A stretch of DNA of 64,000 bases from Desmodesmus armatus (lineage: Eukaryota; Chlorophyta; Chlorophyceae; Sphaeropleales; Scenedesmaceae). Under the pieces are notes generated by a model that had not been told where the DNA came from, did not search any database, and saw only the letters and a list, made by a program, of their open reading frames with translations. Shown here in pieces: positions 22,701 to 32,018 of the stretch. The stretch covers positions 151,536 to 215,535 of the forward strand of contig VIIQ02000712.1 of the NCBI GenBank assembly GCA_007449985.2, given 5' to 3'. The translations under genes were made by a program, and so were the position numbers. Position 1 is the first letter of the stretch; every line of letters begins with the position of its first letter.

Positions 22701-24920
22701 TGTTGTGTGCTCTGCACTGCTTACAACACATTACCATGAGGCTCATCAAGCACGCAGCGTACACGGTGTGCTGATGCTGATGCTGCACAAATATGTCAAC
22801 AGGACAAGAGGTGTACGGAACATCAACCTGACACAGCACACAGCATGATGAGCCTCAGGGTGATGTCTTGTAAGCATCGCAGGTGTCTCTGCACTGCTTA
22901 CAACACATTACCACAAGGATCATCACGCTGTGCGCTGTGTCAGGTCGACAAGTCATCGACTTAATGTTGACCTCCTGTGCACCTTTGATCAGGAAGTGGT
23001 GTGCTCTGTGGCCACGGGCACATGGTATCACCACTCATGTGCTGTTTGCTGGCAACAGCATCAGCTGTCAGCACTTTCCGACGAGCTTTGCCGGCTAGTG
23101 CCAAGGATGCATCCCATATTGGACTCTCTATTCTATTACCACGCTATCCTTTACGTATACTGTACTGCCACTCTGACCGCTTGCTGCTTGTGCATCTTGT
23201 GCTGCAGGCTGTTGAGCGCGGCTGCCAGTTTGTGATCCTGGGTTCAGCGCCAGACCCCAAGGTCCAGGCAGAGTTTGACGAGCTGAACAACGAGATGGGC
23301 CACGGACAGGTGCGCACATCTTTGTCAGGATTAGTCAACTGTCAGGATCACCTGTCAACATTAGTCAACTGTCGAGATAAGTCAACTGTCAGATCAGGAT
23401 TGTGAACTGCTGGCCCTGCTGACAGAGCGGAAGCTTGCTGTGTCTGCATGCCTGCTGTTGGGTTTTTTGAAATTGGCAGCAAGTATTTGGTTATTGCCCC
23501 ATGTGTTGGTTGCCAACTGAAAAAAAAACGCATTGTGCTGACTTATGTGATGTGTTACGCTGTGCTGTCTTGTTGTGTTTGCAGGATGCCGGCTTTGTGT
23601 TCGCATATGATGAGCCGCTGAGCCACATCATCTACGCTGCTGCTGACATGCTGCTAGTGCCATCCATGTTCGAGCCATGCGGTCTCACACAGGTGCGCTA
23701 TGTTTGTGGGATTTAGTTCACACTTGTGTGATGTAGGTCACACAAATCAGTGGACAAAGAGTGAGATTTGTAGTTTACAGAACCCGCTGGTTGGTGTTGC
23801 TCAGTCCAGCTTGAGGTACTATGTTCAACACACAGAGATCGTGTGCCTGTTGCATGCCATACTGGCGAGACCCAGGCATGGGCTTTGCTGTCACCGTCAG
23901 CGGCATCATACTGCAAGATCTGCACTCGGCTGCTGCTCTGGGACTGATGCCTAGTGGCCGGCAACATTTACTGTTTTGACAACAGCACATACCTCTGGAC
24001 ACACAACTTTCATTCACCCACCTGCCCTCGACTTTTGTTTCGCCGTGTACCGTGCTGCTCGCAGATGATCGCCATGCGCTACGGTGCAGTGCCCATTGTG
24101 CGCCACACTGGCGGCCTGCGCGACACCGTGTTTGATGTCGATAACGACAAGCCGCGAGCAGCATGGGAGGTGGCAGGCAGCAGCGACTGGATGCGGGACA
24201 AGCTGGATGAGACCAACGGCTTTGCCTTTGAGGTGAGCTGCTTGGTTGAAGGAAGGTGGCATGTGACACATGGGCACCCGCAACAACATGACAGTCATTT
24301 ATGTTGCTCTGACAGCAGAAAAAAGTAGGGTGATGTAGGGCATCTGCATGTACTGGCATGGTGCAGTTGTTGCTGGTTGACAAGAAGAACAGTTTTGGTT
24401 GCCTCTTTTTGCTGAAACCACTTTGTCGTGTGTTCATGCAGGGCATGGATGAGGGAGGTCTGGACTACGCCCTCAACCGCGCCATCGATGCCTACTACAA
24501 CGACAGGGCATGGTTCAGGGGGCTGCAGGTAGGCAGTAGGATGGAAACATGCCGCCGCTTGGGTTGTGTGGGAGATTTCATAGGTCCCTGTTTGAAGCTT
24601 GCCTTGCCCTGCCCTGCCTCCTGAGGTCGTCACATGCAGGGTTTGGAGCAATACCTTCCATCCTGATATACCATTGAGGCTCTGGCTCTACGATACCCAG
24701 TGTGTGGCCTTTGCTACATGCTTCGTGTGTATCAAGGCCCTCAACACATACACGCATATGACCAGCGGATGTGTCACAACATCAAAATGTAGCAAGTCAC
24801 GTGGTGCTAATTGAGTTTATGTGTGTGCACATACAGGAACGCATCATGCGTCAAGACTGGAGTTGGAACCGGCCTGCCTTGGACTATGTGGAGCTGTACT
24901 ACTCGTGCACTAAGACCTGA
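7793..24920 (+). CDS. SS3: Starch synthase III (three CBM53 modules plus GT5/GT1 catalytic domain)
   Basis: Plastid ADP-glucose:alpha-glucan glucosyltransferase that elongates amylopectin chains. Exons: 7793-8041 (tentative transit peptide), 8486-8608, 9116-9379, 10707-11534, 11849-12198, 13205-13338, 13603-13712, 14111-14182, 14501-14543, 14917-15053, 15709-15790, 16048-16135, 16470-16585, 17051-17151, 17370-17489, 17768-17932, 18255-18382, 18831-18930, 19190-19316, 19874-20018, 20362-20545, 21000-21152, 21539-21668, 21872-21992, 22477-22600, 23208-23309, 23585-23692, 24065-24232, 24442-24528, 24837-24920. All join in phase, giving about 1580 residues. Order: Ala/Ser/Arg-rich start, short coiled coil ([15 protein letters not shown]), Ala/Pro- then Ser-rich linker (about 150-600), CBM53 modules near 650-770, 828-1000 and 1005-1112 ([28 protein letters not shown]), then the GT5 domain with [10 protein letters not shown] (Lys about 1133, ADP-glucose binding), [23 protein letters not shown], and the acidic [10 protein letters not shown] and HTGGLRDTV motifs. 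The three N-terminal CBMs define isoform III. Many introns hold decayed exon-edge copies and foldback elements. The start exon is the weakest part. Confidence 0.93.
8725..8790 (+). repeat. Decayed copy of starch synthase exon 2 end with donor
   Basis: Repeats 8590-8660: the codons for RLSPEQ, the gtgggc donor and the following ~45 bp of intron, with scattered changes. The original and copy are about 145 bp apart. Confidence 0.8.
9644..9794. mobile_element. Foldback element (MITE-like or hairpin), about 150 bp, intronic
   Basis: The left arm begins acagtcagcaccatgcac and the right arm ends gcatggtgctgacggt. The arms pair imperfectly over about 70 bp around a ctacctgcaggtag centre. No coding capacity. 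The sequence just outside the right end (agcacaagtaggacggttgc) also occurs upstream near 9525. Confidence 0.7.
12611..12764. mobile_element. Foldback element, about 154 bp, intronic
   Basis: Arms 12611-12678 and 12698-12764 are imperfect inverted copies (left gacgggaagcgagtgtt, right aacactcgcttcccttc; inner gacatagtta against aactatgtct). It lies in the starch synthase intron 12199-13204, which also holds short direct repeats containing gcttggcaagtgca. Confidence 0.7.
13044..13110 (+). repeat. Poly-C tract plus decayed copy of an exon 5' end
   Basis: A run of 33 bases, all C except two G, at 13044-13076 is followed by an AG and a copy of the start of exon 13205-13338 (ARREADKK against a copy reading ARHEADRK). 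The duplicate therefore carries a strong-looking acceptor about 125 bp upstream of the real one. Confidence 0.75.
15305..15460. mobile_element. MITE-like element with ~41-bp terminal inverted repeats
   Basis: The ends are inverted copies: agtgtgcaaaggacagaggc on the left matches the right end exactly over 20 bp, then continues with few mismatches to ggtcagaacat. The interior is about 70 bp. No clear target duplication (flanks gagt and gact). It sits in the starch synthase intron 15054-15708. Confidence 0.75.
17675..17735 (+). repeat. Copy of an intron 3' end plus exon 5' end
   Basis: The acceptor region and first ~45 nt of exon 17768-17932 ([15 protein letters not shown]) are preceded by a near copy ([15 protein letters not shown]) with its own tgcctgcag acceptor. 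The copy is open but runs into tgtgctgtgctg repeats before the true acceptor, so it is probably intronic. Confidence 0.75.
18015..18080 (+). repeat. Decayed copy of an exon 3' end with donor
   Basis: Copies the end of exon 17768-17932 ([16 protein letters not shown]; copy [16 protein letters not shown]) with the same gtgggtgcc donor. Confidence 0.8.
18425..18530 (+). repeat. Decayed copy of the third CBM53 exon end with donor
   Basis: Copies 18312-18395, including the codons around [11 protein letters not shown] and the TVLAGSR/gtgaggccgggg donor region, but with a frame-breaking loss in the middle. The first part is itself doubled. Confidence 0.8.
19405..19555. mobile_element. Foldback element, about 151 bp, almost no loop
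   Basis: Two arms of about 70 bp are inverted copies (left cttgctggctgaagcgcttc, right gaagtgcttcagccagcaag), meeting at a gtactcagtac centre. Intronic in starch synthase. It could be a MITE or a hairpin RNA precursor. Confidence 0.75.
20100..20160 (+). repeat. Decayed copy of the first GT5 exon end
   Basis: Repeats about 45 bp of exon 19874-20018 ([13 protein letters not shown]); the copy reads gcagtgcaggaggagg then a changed segment, and the donor is lost. Confidence 0.65.
22575..22870 (+). repeat. Tandem ~165-bp duplication covering an exon end, with an embedded stem
   Basis: Sequence from the LIKHAAYK codons through the gtgtgctgatgctgatgctg donor region and ~120 bp of intron is repeated directly at about 22742. 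At the join, 22687-22706 and 22723-22742 form a perfect 20-bp inverted repeat with a 16-bp loop. Confidence 0.8.
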
Positions 24921-27519
24921 AGCGGTTGCCAACCGCTCTTAGTCACAGTGTGACAAGTTGACTAATCGGCTCCTGGGTTTGGCAGGGTGGTTGATACCCT
25001 GTACATCGCCCCAGCCACCTGTGTCGGGGGCGCAGCAGGTGACCCTGTCTGTGTGCAGTCGGCAGTTGGCAGGGTGGTAGTCATGAAGGGGGTTGGTTTA
25101 TCAGCCAGCTTGTAGCGAATGCCCCCAAGTTGTATGTCACCACGCACGATGTTCAGCAACGGTCTGGGCGCAAAGTCGCGGAGCCGCTCGTGTAAGGTGT
25201 TGCTGGGGGCATGTGGTGCACTAGCTGCGGGTGTCGACGCGTGGTCTGTGGCTTCTATGGCATCTTTGCTTGGCTGCACGTCAGCTACAGTCTTGAAGGG
25301 TGGCTGGGCTTTCAAAGGTGGAGTGTGCATTGACACAGTGGGGTCTACGGTGTTGCACAGGGGCCTCTTTTAGTGTTATGTGTGCCCCTTTGTGTGAGTG
25401 CTGTGCGGGCCTGCATACCTTTCAGCAGGAGCCCAATGGGCAGTGTGTGTCAGCTGGTGGACGTGTGAGGTGCTGGCTGTGTGCGCGGTTCTCTGCTGTG
25501 TTGTAAGGTGCAGTGTGCATTGGCAGCGATCCCCTTGGTGCTGCCTCACAGTTTGTGGAAGTCACCGGCACAAGCCATGTGTGGAGGCACGGCATGCATT
25601 TCATGGATGCATGTGCTTGGAAGGTGGATGGTTTCATGGATGCACATGCATCCATGCACGGAGGCATGAATGGGGGTTTGAATCACCTGCATGCATTGGC
25701 GCCTGGTGTGGCAGTTGATGGTGTTGCGTGTGTCAAAATGTTTGCTCGAGGAAAGGGTTTGTTTGTGTCCGCAGTATTTGTGTTGCACAGTTGGTCGGTG
25801 TGTGCGCCTGCAGTTGGTGTGGGTGCGTGCAGGCAGTTGCAGTTTGCTGTTGTATCGTCTACTTCTTGTGCAGGTTGCAGCTGCAGCAGCCAATCACAAA
25901 CACGCAGCGGGTCGGTAGCTGGTTACAATGCAGATGCCAGCCAGTACAGTCAGTCAGTGAAACTGCGTTGCAGGGTGCTTCAAAGCACAGGGTAAGCCAG
26001 GTCCTGCTTATGGCTCTCCTGCTCTGTTGCACTGAGTTGAGGAAGACACACACAGTGGTAATGTGTGATGTGTGACGTGCCTGTGAAGGGTTGCAAGAAA
26101 AGCAGGCAATTGCCAAGGCTGTATGGGCCTGCCAGGGTTTTGGGTGGGGTTATTGAGCAGCGTAGCTGAAGGGTTCAGTCTGGATGAAGCCTCAAGGGCT
26201 TGTCCAGTGCACGTACAGCTGCTTGGGAGCAAGTATCTGTGCTTTTTGGGGAGCACATTGGGCTTTTGCGACACATCTTTTGCAGTGGCTCGCAAGGATT
26301 TTGTATCTGGAGTACGCCCGAAAGGCCATGCCACTGCTTGCAAGCATGCCTGCGGGGCGCACTCTCTCTTGCCTCTGTTTCGGCGCGCAGATTGTGCGAC
26401 GCAAGCTTCAAAAGTGTGTGTGTTGGCCTGGCACGAGTGTATGCCACAGTGTGCAGACATTGCCCAGCCTCCCCGTCTCGACATACCCAGTTTTGCGTGC
26501 TTGTTGTTGTGACACGGCTATGGCTTGTGGGCTGCAGCCAGCTGCATGGGTTTGGACGCGTGTATGATGGTGGTGCAGCTATCCGAGCCATGGGCCACTG
26601 CCGGTTGGCTGCTAGGGATTTGTGTACCATAGTGTAAAGAACTTGCGTGTCTATGGGGCTGGATGGATGGTGGGTCCATCAACACATACACAGCACAGTC
26701 AGCAATTTGGTACTTTGCGCATGCAAGCTGGCAGGATGACTGCATTCATGCGCCATGAACATGGTACATGCTCGCCAATGGGTCTCAACATGTCTCTCCT
26801 AGCTGAACTCCTAGCTGAAGCCGCAAGCCAGCACTACATGGGTGTACTCATTGCTAAAAAGGGGAGTGACCATTCGGCATGCGGCAAGCTGCAGCCTAAG
26901 TTTGGCAACATGCAACAGGCTGTGCTCTGCTTGCAGGCATGAGCCAGCTAGGCAGATCTGTTGGTGATGCCTCAATAAACCATACAACAATCATTGTTAC
27001 ACCTGTAGCTATGCAGCCCCAGGAGCTTATGCCAGCCATTGACTGATATCATGGCGATGACAGAGCAAACCAAAGGAAACCCCAAAGTAAACCCCAGAGC
27101 AAATAGGATCACGCCAGAGAGAAGCCAATGCTCATCAGGATGAACACCACCCAAATACGGGCAGACAATCAACAACAACATGCCTCCAGCTTGAATAAGC
27201 ATGGAGAAACTAGCAACAGGCACAAGTGACGGCAGAAGGTACGACGTATATGATGACATTAGGCCTATGCACATGGTTATACAAATGTGCACGTACACGT
27301 GGCACACGTGTGAGCAGACATTGACCAAACACAACTGCATCAAGTCAGGTGAGCAGCTTTCAGACACCACCTGCCAACACTCAGGGCTAGCACAGGTCAG
27401 AACTCTGCCCTCAACCCTGACTGCAAGCTGCACAATTACAGTACTGAGTGCGTCTTTTACCAGCAAATATGTACAGTAGCTGCAGACGGCAGCTGTGTCA
27501 GTGTGGTCTCCCGCGCCCC
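24921..27519. other. Convergent intergenic region (3' UTRs)
   Basis: The 3' ends of starch synthase and the cysteine-rich gene face each other. TGTAA occurs at 25191-25195 and 26633-26637 on the plus strand; TTACA at 26997-27001 and 27437-27441 would serve the minus strand. A minus frame at 25336-24962 has no recognised domain. A minus frame ending at 26972 contains two hydrophobic stretches (see findings). Around 25635 there is a short near-palindrome built on catggatgca. No further gene is supported. Confidence 0.45.
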
Positions 27520-29813
27520 TCATCCCCAGACGCCCCTCCCACCCCAGCCCGGCTGAGCCACTCCAGCACCCCACGTGTTTCCCGCCCATGTGTTGCCTCC
27601 ACCCCAGCCCCCGTTCCACCCTCCACCCCCACCGCACCCCCATTGCCCCGGCGTACAGCACTGCCCATTCATGCAGCTCTGCCCACTACTGCAGCACATG
27701 CTGTTGCAGCAGGTACTGCCGGGCTGGCAGACAGTCGAGCCGCAAGAGAAGGCCCCAGCGGCAACGCATTGCCCATTCACGCAGTTGCCGGTGTTGCAGC
27801 AGCTGCCGCCGCATGCATTGCTACCAGGGGGGCAGCACATGCTACCTACACAGACGCCGCTGCAGCACTGGCCGTTGCATATGGTCTGTCCTGATGCACA
27901 GCACTGGCCGTTGCCAGCACATGTAGTGCCTGTGTTTGATGAGGATGGCGCGATACGGTAGCAGCAGCAGCAGCAGCACAGCACAGCAGAGCAGGAAGCA
28001 TGAGCAGATGTTCGCATAGCTTGGGTGGGTGCTGGCTGACAGCTGTGCTACCATGGCTGCCGCACAGCAGGATTGTGCATTCAAGCCACACAAAGTACGT
28101 GAAGTACTGCATATTGCCGCTCACTAGTCACTAGTCAACTGCTGCATGTGCATCACATGCAATGCCTTTCACCTGACTACACACACTGCTGCAGCTGCAC
28201 TAGGTTGGGAATGCTGCTACTTAGCTATCAAAACATATCAGCACGATTGCATCAGCCTTCCTGCAGGCTGCGACAACCGTTCCCACCCTCACCTGCCGCA
28301 CAGAGGGGTCAGGCTGAAGTCTAAAAACCCTAAACTCTTACCCTACACCTAAACCCTAGCTCCAACTACCGTTTCCACCCTCACCTGGCACACAGAACGA
28401 CATGCCACACGGAGTGCTTCCCGCAGGTGCACACTGATTACCGATGCAGCTACTGCCGGCCGGACAGCACTGCTGATTGCACACCTGCTGCACAGGGCAG
28501 CACCTGCCGGCAAGGCACTGCTGCCCTGCCTGACAGCAGGTACTCCCACACACCAGGGAGGGATCGCTACAGCAGACTCCAGAGATACATTGCCCCGTAC
28601 AGCACTGCCCCGAGCATAGTATCTGCCCAGTGCTGCAGCACGTGCCAGTCCCAATGCCGCTTTGAAGACACGTCTGTCCTGCTAGACAGCAGCTCTGTCC
28701 ACAGATATTCGCCTGGGTGCAGCAGGTGCTGCCGCCGAGGCAGGTTTGGCCAGTCTGACAGCAATTGGGGCCACAGACGCTGGCTGGATTGCAGCAGCCG
28801 CCGCCTGGGAGGACACCCCCGATTGGACAGCACTGGCCTGTGATTGGGTCGCATTGCTGGTCGGCTGCGCAGCAGCGGCGGTTGCTGGTAGAGCCGCAGC
28901 TCCGGGAGGTTGGGCAGCAGGCGCCGTTGATGCAGGTGCTGCCGGAAGGGCTGCACAGCAGGTACATATATGGTGAGGGGTTGGGTGTGTGGCATGCTAG
29001 ACTAGCACACCCCTGACCCTTCCAGCCCGAGGGCATGGAGGGGCTGCAGCAGGGGGGGTATGGTCAGGGGTGGGGTGAGTAAGTGAGTGAATGACCTGGC
29101 CCGATGCGCTGTCCTTCTGCAGCTGCATATTTTTACAGTGACCAAGGGGGGCGCAACCCCACCGGCCGGCCACGCACAACTCAGTCGAGTCTGCAGCTGT
29201 ATGCAGCTAGGGACAGGGTTGAAGGGTATCCCTCTGCACCCTGAAGATTACCAGTATCCTTCAAGTATCAAGATCCACTGTATCCTTGAGCCGTGTTGGC
29301 TCCCTATAGGTGTTCAAGCACGTCCTGCTTCATGTAACAGTAACAGTAAACGCACAAGTACCACTGTGATAGTAACAGGAAACGCACAAGCACGCGACTA
29401 TGTCTCGCTCACCAGCAGGTGTTGCCACAAGCCTGGCCAGACAGGCAGCACGTAGTCTTCCCCACGCAGACCTGCCCCGTCGCACAGCACGACGCGCCAC
29501 ACATCTGCGAAGGCGCACAGCATGTCGTGCCTCTGAAACACTGTTGGGTCGAGGCACAGCAGCTGCTCAGACACACACTGTCGCTAGGGCAGCACTTGCC
29601 GCCCACCCACATAGTGTCCCCGGCGCATGTGGGACGGTCGCTCTGCAGCCGCTGCTGTGTTGCGACTTCGTCTGGTACGAAGAACATCTGCGCAGTGCTG
29701 CCTAGGTTGATGCATTGGCTGCCTCCCACGCAGACTTGAGGGGCGCGGCAGCAGCTCTGCTGGCCTGGGGGACCACACAGCAACGACCTGGGGCTGAGGG
29801 TGTTGCAGGACAT

Positions 29814-29850
<37 letters not shown>

Positions 29851-29951
29851 CAGCAGGCAGCAGGAAGCGGGGTGGCAATTGCGGCAGCAGGTTTAGTGGC
29901 AAGGCACTCTAAAACTGTAAGAGCTACAGCATGTTTGCAGTAGGATGACAT
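27520..29951 (-). CDS. Secreted cysteine-rich repeat protein
   Basis: Three exons, 29951-29413, 28950-28385 and 27929-27520, join in phase to 504 residues. The N-terminus has a hydrophobic core made by a CTG repeat (poly-Leu), followed by small residues, as in a signal peptide. The rest is a chain of degenerate modules with paired cysteines, for example CCQTGQTCLGGSTCC, CGQSCCLAGQTC, CSGQCCTGQCISGVCC, and a Gly/Trp-rich tail (WNGGWGGGNTWAGNTW). The dense CC pairs imply many disulphides, so an extracellular or cell-wall role is likely; this is inference. The pattern recalls granulin-like and Stig1-like cysteine modules, but I cannot assign a family. The intron after exon 2 holds a copy of that exon's donor edge and telomere-like repeats. 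Confidence 0.75.
28281..28366. repeat. Copy of an exon edge plus telomere-like CCCTAAA repeats
   Basis: Plus-strand 28281-28306 resembles 28370-28395 (the end of exon 28950-28385 with its gtgagggtgg donor). Between them are degenerate ccctaaa, taccctacac and ctaaaccctag units similar to plant-type telomere repeats. Confidence 0.6.
29814..29849. repeat. (CAG)12 microsatellite encoding the poly-Leu core
   Basis: Twelve CAG units on the plus strand are read on the minus strand as CTG, giving twelve leucines in the presumed signal peptide of the cysteine-rich protein. Confidence 0.95.
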
Positions 29952-30176
29952 AAGGAGTGCATCACTCAGTCAAAGTCAACTTGCAGCAAGGGAAGGGCTG
30001 CTTGGTCAAGGACAAAACGCAACACAGCGCCGGGCCCACTCATACAACTTGGATACGTGGTTGCTGGCCCAGATGTGCACCCAAAGTGGTGTGTTCACAC
30101 ATGCTAGTCATCATGGCATGTATCTGTTTGTGGCAAGCCATGTGTCAACACACCCAGCTGGACTACATTGCTAGCT

Positions 30177-30215
30177 CAGGGTTTAGGGTAACAACAACCC
30201 TAAACCCTAAACCCT
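30177..30215. repeat. Interstitial telomere-like repeats in inverted orientation
   Basis: agggtttaggg is followed after a short spacer by ccctaaaccctaaaccct, so TTTAGGG-type units face each other and could form a hairpin. Confidence 0.7.
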
Positions 30216-30630
30216 CAGTACACAAGCTCACCAGCAACTGCGCCCCACTGTGACTTCTCCCACTGCGCAGCAGCCTCCAGTAGGTGCAACAGCACCAATG
30301 GCACTGCAGCAGGGGGTCGCAGCATGGCACATAGCACATCACAGCACAGCACAGCACGCCGTGTTTGTGAACTTCATGCACCCTCGGGTTGGTACGATAG
30401 CGCAGTTCATTGACATGCAGAGCGTGGAAGCGTGTGTGTGCCCTGAAGACAGGTCCCATGCTGTCTCTGCCCTTGTGAGCGCTTAGTCCCATGAGCTGAC
30501 AGATGCTTCCACCAGCATCAATACCGATGGGAACCCTCTGTTTGAAAAAAGCCTGTGCCTGTGCAGACCTATGGTCTGCATGTTGCAGCTGCTGTGGATG
30601 TATGACCACCTGCCAAACTTGCCAATTTTG

Positions 30631-30759
30631 GGTGCTATATAGGATGCCATACATAGGGTTCCAACATCAAGCTTGCTGACTGCACTACAGGAAGTTGGGG
30701 TGCTATATGGAAATGCCATACATAGGGTTCCAACATCAAGCATGCTGTCTGCACTACAG
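30631..30759. repeat. Direct duplication of about 60 bp
   Basis: Copies 30631-30690 and 30699-30759 share gccatacatagggttccaac and end in cactacag, with few differences. Intergenic. Confidence 0.85.
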
Positions 30760-32018
30760 CAACCTTTCTAGCCACCTATGCAATGCAGGAGACGAGGACT
30801 CACCAACAGATCCCAGTCAGCACATCACACTGCTGGGTCGCCGGGTTGCATGTGTTGACAACCCCACAGTTGCCCTGTGCAGCCACACCTGGCAGAGTAG
30901 CAGCAGTGCAGCAAGCATGCTGTCATCTTCCCAACTGCTACGTGATCTACGTCTATGTGTCGTCATGCAGAAGCTGCCTAGTACGTGCACCTGCATGCTT
31001 GCTAGCAAGGCCTGCAGCTGCCTAGCAGCCAGGCAGTCTCAACCCCAGACCTGCCCGTGCTGCACAGCTGCTTTGTCACGCTGATTGATACAGTTTTCAG
31101 AGAACAGAAAGACGCTGTGTGTGTATCACTGCCCCTCTGCATGACTCTGCTGTTGCTGAGGGGAGTGGTCCCAGAAGTGATCAGCATGCCAGCTCACCTG
31201 GAGGTCGAGAGGCAGCCAGCAGCAACAGCAGCAGCTGCAGCAGCGATCTTCCCACATAGTGTGGGACTCCGAGTGGTTGCTGTTGTCTTCGTCGCTGTGA
31301 CGTGGCCAGTCTGTGGTACTCGGCTTCAGCTGACACACTGAGCTGGGGGTCCCCCTGGCTTATGGATATGCTGCTGCCCCTGTCCCGCTGCATGGGTCGC
31401 AGCGGACATGTCATTCTGACTGTGCGCTGATCTGACTCTATGGTGATACTGCACCAGGACAGGAACACAGCTATGCTTCGCCACCCAAACACATCTGCTG
31501 TTCCGATGAGTTCTGAGAATTCAAGTGACACTCGTCCGAGCGGATGGACAGCTCAGTTCAAACCCGCGAATAGTATTGAGCACAATGTTGCAGCAAGAGG
31601 ATGAGCGGAGAGCGCCTAGACACAAAAGTCACTCGTGGTCACAGTTTGGTGCGTGGCAGAACACGTCAGACTTGCCTTTCACGGTACTGAAAGAAAATAG
31701 TGGCCAAAAAACGTATTTCTGGCGTGTGGGTGCGTCCGCCCACCTACTTCGCTAGGATTCAAAACCACAGGGCCGCGGGCGGGTGTGGACCAGCACGCTG
31801 TGGCTGTTATCAACAAGCAATCAGAATCATCATGTGTGACCGTCTGTTGGGTGCGTAGCACCCTTGCCTGTCCCAGAGCAATACAGTGTATTGCTCCTGC
31901 CTTCTATACATCGCAGGCAGCTCTCGTCCATCCCCACCGTCACTTTCAACGTTATAAACAAGCGTATACTGCTGCTGTTTGGTCGCTGGTCCTCTTTGCA
32001 ATAACAGCAGTCGACATC

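Larger units (their letters stand above)
29952..32018. other. Divergent intergenic region upstream of the cysteine-rich gene and the transporter
   Basis: Likely holds both promoters. Inside are an inverted pair of telomere-like motifs at 30177-30215, a cacagcacag run near 30340 and a 60-bp direct duplication at 30631-30759. The 5' UTR of the transporter probably begins somewhere after 31,500. Open frames are short and unconvincing. Confidence 0.45.

Noticed and set aside
24962..25336. Minus-strand 124-codon frame after the starch synthase stop
   Set aside because: No domain, no splice partner, and it lies where the starch synthase 3' UTR is expected. Kept only as a note.
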